Origin: Epiperipatus broadwayi
Taxonomy: Eukaryota; Onychophora; Udeonychophora; Euonychophora; Peripatidae
Reading direction: 5' to 3'
DNA: 64,000 nt
NCBI GenBank assembly: GCA_028023455.1
Contig: JAQFVV010000508.1
Span: 334,001-398,000 of the forward strand
Positions 60,372 to 64,000 of this stretch are shown here, one piece after another. The notes below the pieces were generated by a model. That model saw nothing but the letters and a program-made list of their open reading frames with translations. It made no database searches and was not told where the DNA came from. Numbering within the stretch: the stretch's first letter is position 1; each line of letters begins with the position of its first letter. Position numbers and translations under genes: made by a program.

Positions 60372-62660
60372 TTATTATTGAATTGTCAATTTAGTTGCCT
60401 TCTTTAATTTCACTCTATATATGTAATATCTTTGATGGGATTCTATAACTGTTGTTTTGTCTTTTTCATAAAGTCTTATTGTCAACATTTGAAAATATAA
60501 AACAATTTGTGATATTTTTTTTATCTTTTGAAAGTAATACAATATTAACATCTTCAAAAGTTACAACTATTTAAAATTCCAAAAAGAGGTCCATATATGT
60601 TTTGCTTTTAATAAAAACAGTGGTATGTATATATATATAAACCTTAATATCTAACAGGCAACGTATTAAATTAAAATTTTAAACTCAAAATAACAATTTC
60701 AAATTGTTTTATTTTATTATCTCTTTTAAGAAAAAGTTCGCAGTTAGTTTTTATCTTATTTTAATGTAAAAACAGAAAAGTTTAGTTTTTTTAAAATAAA
60801 AAAAAATCACCGAGCCAAAAGATTTAAAGTATTTTACTATTAAAAAAAGATTTGCCAAAACGGCAGATTACATCCTCACATGTATGAGTCTATATATACG
60901 TATGTGTTTATATCTAATATTTTAAGTGTATTTGTGTATAACAATTACTTGATGAATTTTATAAGACAAATGGCTCACTCATTAAATAGTAACATTGATA
61001 AATACCGTGTCATCTAAATAAATTATATGAGTCCATATTTCCATGAGAAATAATTTTCTTCTTTTTTTTTTTTATGCAGTTTGTTATTTTTATGTATACA
61101 TTTTGTTTACTTTGAGAGAAATTTCATTTTTAACAAACATTTCTTTCATTACAAAATGTGATATACATATTTATGACGGTCTGTAGTAACAAACTGTACA
61201 ACCTGACTTGCTAGAAAGGAAAGTTAAAGCACACTCATTAAGACAAACAAAAATGTAAATCAAGACTTAATACCAGCTGAAGTGCCAATTACCATTGAAT
61301 TTTGGGAATTTCTTTCCGTATTTTCATTGGAGATGCCATAAATGTTTATTCAAATTTAAGTAATTATATATACACATGTGCCTGGTATACAATACGAATG
61401 TCTGGGGATAAAATCAATAATTTTGTTAATGACATTAAAGTATGATACAATGCTACCTATTGGAATCATCACATTTTATGCGTATTGCAAAAAAAAAAAA
61501 ATATTAAATTAACCTCTTGATTATACATATATTATAATGTCTGAGGATTATATTACATCATGATGGAAGAAAAACAATTATTTTAAAAAGTAAATTATGA
61601 CAAAATAAATGGAAATTAACATCTATTAGTAACGTTTTATATCCATGTCACTAATAAGTTTTGTACTACAGGATAGTGTATTGTATGGTAACTACTTAAA
61701 ATGAATTAACATACACAAATACTCTCCGGATAAAATTATATTGATAACCTAATCAGAATAAATTTTACATATTACTTCTGCATCATAGTTGCTCCACAGA
61801 TATTGTGTATTTTAATGAACCATGAAATCTAAAGTGCAATTGGATTATGGATATTGAGTATCTCACCATCATTTCAAATTGTTCAGTTTCACCTTAAATT
61901 TTATTATGTGCATTTCAAAGGTTACTTAGTATATGTTAGTTTGTTAAATAATAAATAACTAAACATATACATAATTAGGGAAAAATCATAATAATTAATA
62001 AAAATTGTACATAAGTATTAATTAAATAATGTAGGAACAACTTATTTAGATTTATTTATGTTGTCATAATATCAAAAAAATAAGGATTCTTTATAAATCA
62101 TGTATTTCCATGATAAATTTTAATATAAGCACATACTTTCCCATAGGCCTGAAAAGAAATATATTGCTTAACATCATTGTAGGTGTCTACATTTACATAA
62201 TCATTACACATTGTGTTTTATTTCTTTAGCATGTCATTAGTTTTACTTCTTATTTACTATTACTTGGTGTAAATAATTTGTCATCATATTTTACTAAATT
62301 AGAAATTCTGACTTTCACTTACTTCAATTATTTAATGGGTAATAATTATAAATTGTATTCCTAGAATGTAAACAAATAAACATTTAACTAACATATGGTC
62401 TAAATCTTATTATTTCAAACCCATATTAGCTCATTAATATTTAAATTATTACATTTATATTTATCTTGCATCCATAAGAAATACCACACTGCATCATTAT
62501 ATTTTATTTTAAAATAATATTCATACAGGTTAGGGATTTACATCAAAACATATAAAATCTTCTCATTTAAGTACATCAATTTTCTTTATAAATCTGAATT
62601 ACTTTGGTTACAGTGCAGTTTCTGTCTCTTGGGCATTACACTGCTAATTTTTCACTTTTT
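60372..62660 (+). repeat. Diverged segmental duplication, copy 2
   Basis: This is the homologue of 52155-52220 plus 54255-56770, lacking the 2-kb extra segment and the hammerhead pair. No open frame is conserved between the copies, so there is no sign that it is a protein gene. Confidence 0.8.
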
Positions 62661-62716
62661 ACAGAAAAATATTGAAATATATTTGAATGAATTGTTAAAT
62701 GTTGGTTACAATTATA

Positions 62717-62718
<2 letters not shown>

Positions 62719-62762
<44 letters not shown>
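62719..62762. repeat. (AT)n microsatellite
   Basis: About 22 units, flanking the left end of the hammerhead element. Confidence 0.95.
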
Positions 62763-62764
<2 letters not shown>

Positions 62765-62875
62765 TTAATAAATTAAGAGCATGCTAATAGCTCTAAACAA
62801 GCTTTTTTTTTATTTATGATAAATGCTACTACAAGAGAAGACATTCAAATCATTTTTATCTTGGATTGTCCCCAT

Positions 62876-62916
62876 CCCCAGACCGGTTTCGACCTATGGG
62901 TCTCTTCAGTGAGGAG
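62876..62916 (-). ncRNA. Hammerhead ribozyme, family 1, intact core
   Basis: On the minus strand stem I is TCCTCA/TGGGGA (six pairs, one wobble), the core is CTGAAGA (position 7 may be any base), stem II is a perfect GACC/GGTC with a CATA loop, then GAAAC. Helix III is the loop-free palindrome ACCGGT, and the cleavage triplet is GTC, cut between 62882 and 62881. Every invariant base is present. Confidence 0.92.
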
Positions 62917-63298
62917 TTGGGACATTAGATTTAAAAAACCAACTCAAGCAAAGCATTTATTTAAAAGTTAATTGTTAGAAGAAGAACTGAAACTTTTAGA
63001 CATCCACATGTCTTTAAAGTCAGCTCTCCAACTGAAAAAATCATATGGGCCTGAACATAATTCAGATACTCCATATATTTAGTAGGCTTAGCCATTTAAT
63101 TTAGCCAAAGCCACAACAGCAAAATAATAATAGTAATAATAACAAGTCAGATGTCGCATGACTTATATATAGCTTGCACTTAGAAATATGTAAAATTAAG
63201 AGCATGCTAATAGCTCTAAACAAGCTTGTTTTTTTATTTATGATAAATGCTACTACAAGAGAAGACATTCAAATCATTTTTATCTTGGATTGTCCCCA

Positions 63299-63339
63299 TC
63301 CCCAGACCGGTTTCGACCTATGGGTCTCTTCAGTGAGGA
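63299..63339 (-). ncRNA. Hammerhead ribozyme, family 1, intact core
   Basis: Identical to the motif at 62876-62916, exactly 423 bp away. Cleavage is predicted between 63305 and 63304. Confidence 0.92.
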
Positions 63340-63432
63340 GTTGGGATATTAGATTTAAAAAACCAACTCAAGCAAAGCATTTATTTAAAAGTTAATTGTT
63401 AGAAGAAGATCTGAAACTTTTAGACATCTACA

Positions 63433-64000
63433 TGGGATGGGGACAATCCAAGATAAAAATGATTTGAATGTCTTCTCTTGTAGTAGCATTTATCATAAAT
63501 AAAAAAAAAGCTTGTTTAGAGCTATTAGCATGCTCTTAATTTTACATATTTGTAAGTGCAAGCTATATATAAGTCATGTGACATCTGACTAGTTATTATT
63601 ACTATTATTATTTTGCTGTTGTAGCTTTGGCTAAATTAAATGGTTAAGCCTACTAATATATGGAGTATCTGAATTATGTTCAGGCCCATATGATTTTTTC
63701 AGTTGGAGAGCTGACTTTAAAGACATGTAGATGTCTAAAAGTTTCAGTTCTTCTTCTAACAATTAACTTTTAAATAAATGCTTTGCTTGAGTTGGTTTTT
63801 TAAATCTAATGTCCCAACTCCTCACTGAAGAGACCCATAGGTTGAAACCGGTCTGGGGATGGGGACAATCCAAGATTAAAATGATTTGAATGTCTTCTCT
63901 TGTAGTAGCATTTATCATAAATAAAAAAAAAGCTTGTTTAGAGCTATTAGCATGCTCTTAATTTTACATATTTGTAAGTGCAAGCTATATATAAGTCATG
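63433..64000 (+). mobile_element. Retrozyme-like element in opposite orientation, running off the window
   Basis: From 63433 the sequence is the reverse complement of the minus-strand monomers. It starts with TGGGATGGGGACAATCC, which is the predicted 5' end of a hammerhead cleavage product with one G missing. It runs one full monomer to the cleavage site at 63853 and enters a second monomer that continues past base 64000. Confidence 0.85.
63819..63859 (+). ncRNA. Hammerhead ribozyme, family 1
   Basis: Same motif as the two minus-strand copies: stem I TCCTCA/TGGGGA, core CTGAAGA, GAAAC, palindrome ACCGGT and GTC with cleavage after 63853. One change makes stem II GACC/GGTT, replacing the pair next to the core with a G-U wobble. 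Probably still able to fold but weaker. Confidence 0.9.

Larger units (their letters stand above)
62770..63432 (-). mobile_element. Retrozyme-like element: tandem 423-bp hammerhead monomers, minus strand
   Basis: The sequence starting AAATTAAGAGCATGCTAATA at 62770 repeats at 63193, a period of 423 bp. On the minus strand there is a partial monomer (63432-63305), one complete monomer between two predicted cleavage sites (63304-62882) and a truncated one (62881-62770). It has no coding capacity. Copies differ at only a few positions, so the array is young. The architecture (short non-coding monomers in tandem, one type I hammerhead each) is that of metazoan retrozymes, which are thought to produce circular RNAs and move with Penelope-like enzymes. 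Confidence 0.85.

Noticed and set aside
63174-63395. 73-codon plus-strand ORF in the hammerhead monomer
   Set aside because: Antisense to the ribozyme element; the monomers are non-coding and this frame crosses the ribozyme.

Overview
This window looks like nuclear DNA of an animal. By eye about three quarters of the bases are A or T. No gene-dense stretch, rRNA, tRNA, CRISPR array or intact host gene is visible. Every coding stretch that can be assigned belongs to a decayed retroelement: an RTE-like LINE, a second APE-type LINE with an SGNH-like upstream domain, two LINE C-terminal fossils, a Penelope-like element and two coiled-coil ORF remnants. Long (GATA)n, (ATT)n and (AT)n arrays together with these families fit a lophotrochozoan such as a cephalopod mollusc, or an AT-rich cnidarian. 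The species cannot be fixed from the sequence alone.

Layout. 1-1.8 kb: RTE-like LINE, minus strand, running off the left edge. 5.67-6.10 kb: MITE-like element with long terminal inverted repeats. 9.3-12.6 kb: foldbacks and hammerhead-bearing fragments, a G-quadruplex tract, a LINE C-terminal fossil and an 88-bp-arm palindrome. 13.1-14.0 kb: trinucleotide arrays. 14.30-15.50 and 37.65-38.60 kb: two copies of one non-autonomous DNA transposon, the first carrying a nested LINE tail. 17.07-21.05 kb: nearly full-length but dead LINE, minus strand, with an inverted repeat at its 5' side. 22.27-23.03 kb: (CTAT)n array. 29.36-30.73 kb: Penelope-like RT and GIY-YIG fossil. 33.64-33.87 kb: (ATT)n/(AAT)n palindrome. 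34.78-35.45 kb: LINE C-terminal fossil. 38.75-39.11 and 42.85-43.27 kb: GATA arrays. 45.0-45.5 and 57.09-58.95 kb: coiled-coil ORF fossils. 47.7-48.7, 54.70-55.02 and 60.26-60.37 kb: hammerhead family 2. 52.15-56.77 and 60.37-62.66 kb: diverged segmental duplication. 62.77-64.00 kb: tandem monomers of about 422 bp, each bounded by a hammerhead ribozyme, in two opposed orientations and running off the right edge.

The most interesting system is the set of type I hammerhead ribozymes in small tandem elements, the architecture described for metazoan retrozymes and Penelope-like elements. Family 1 (62.8-64 kb, with decayed relatives near 9.3 and 11.5 kb) has intact catalytic cores. Family 2 (10.4, 47.8, 48.1, 48.5, 54.8, 60.3 kb) has one near-intact core at 54.8 kb. 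In both families helix III is a fully palindromic hexamer with no loop, so it can form only between two copies. This implies a dimeric ribozyme. Inverted copies repeatedly begin at or a few bases from the predicted cleavage site, as expected if self-cleaved RNA was the integrated template. The Penelope-like fossil at 29.4-30.7 kb is the kind of element that could have supplied enzymes in trans, but this copy is dead.
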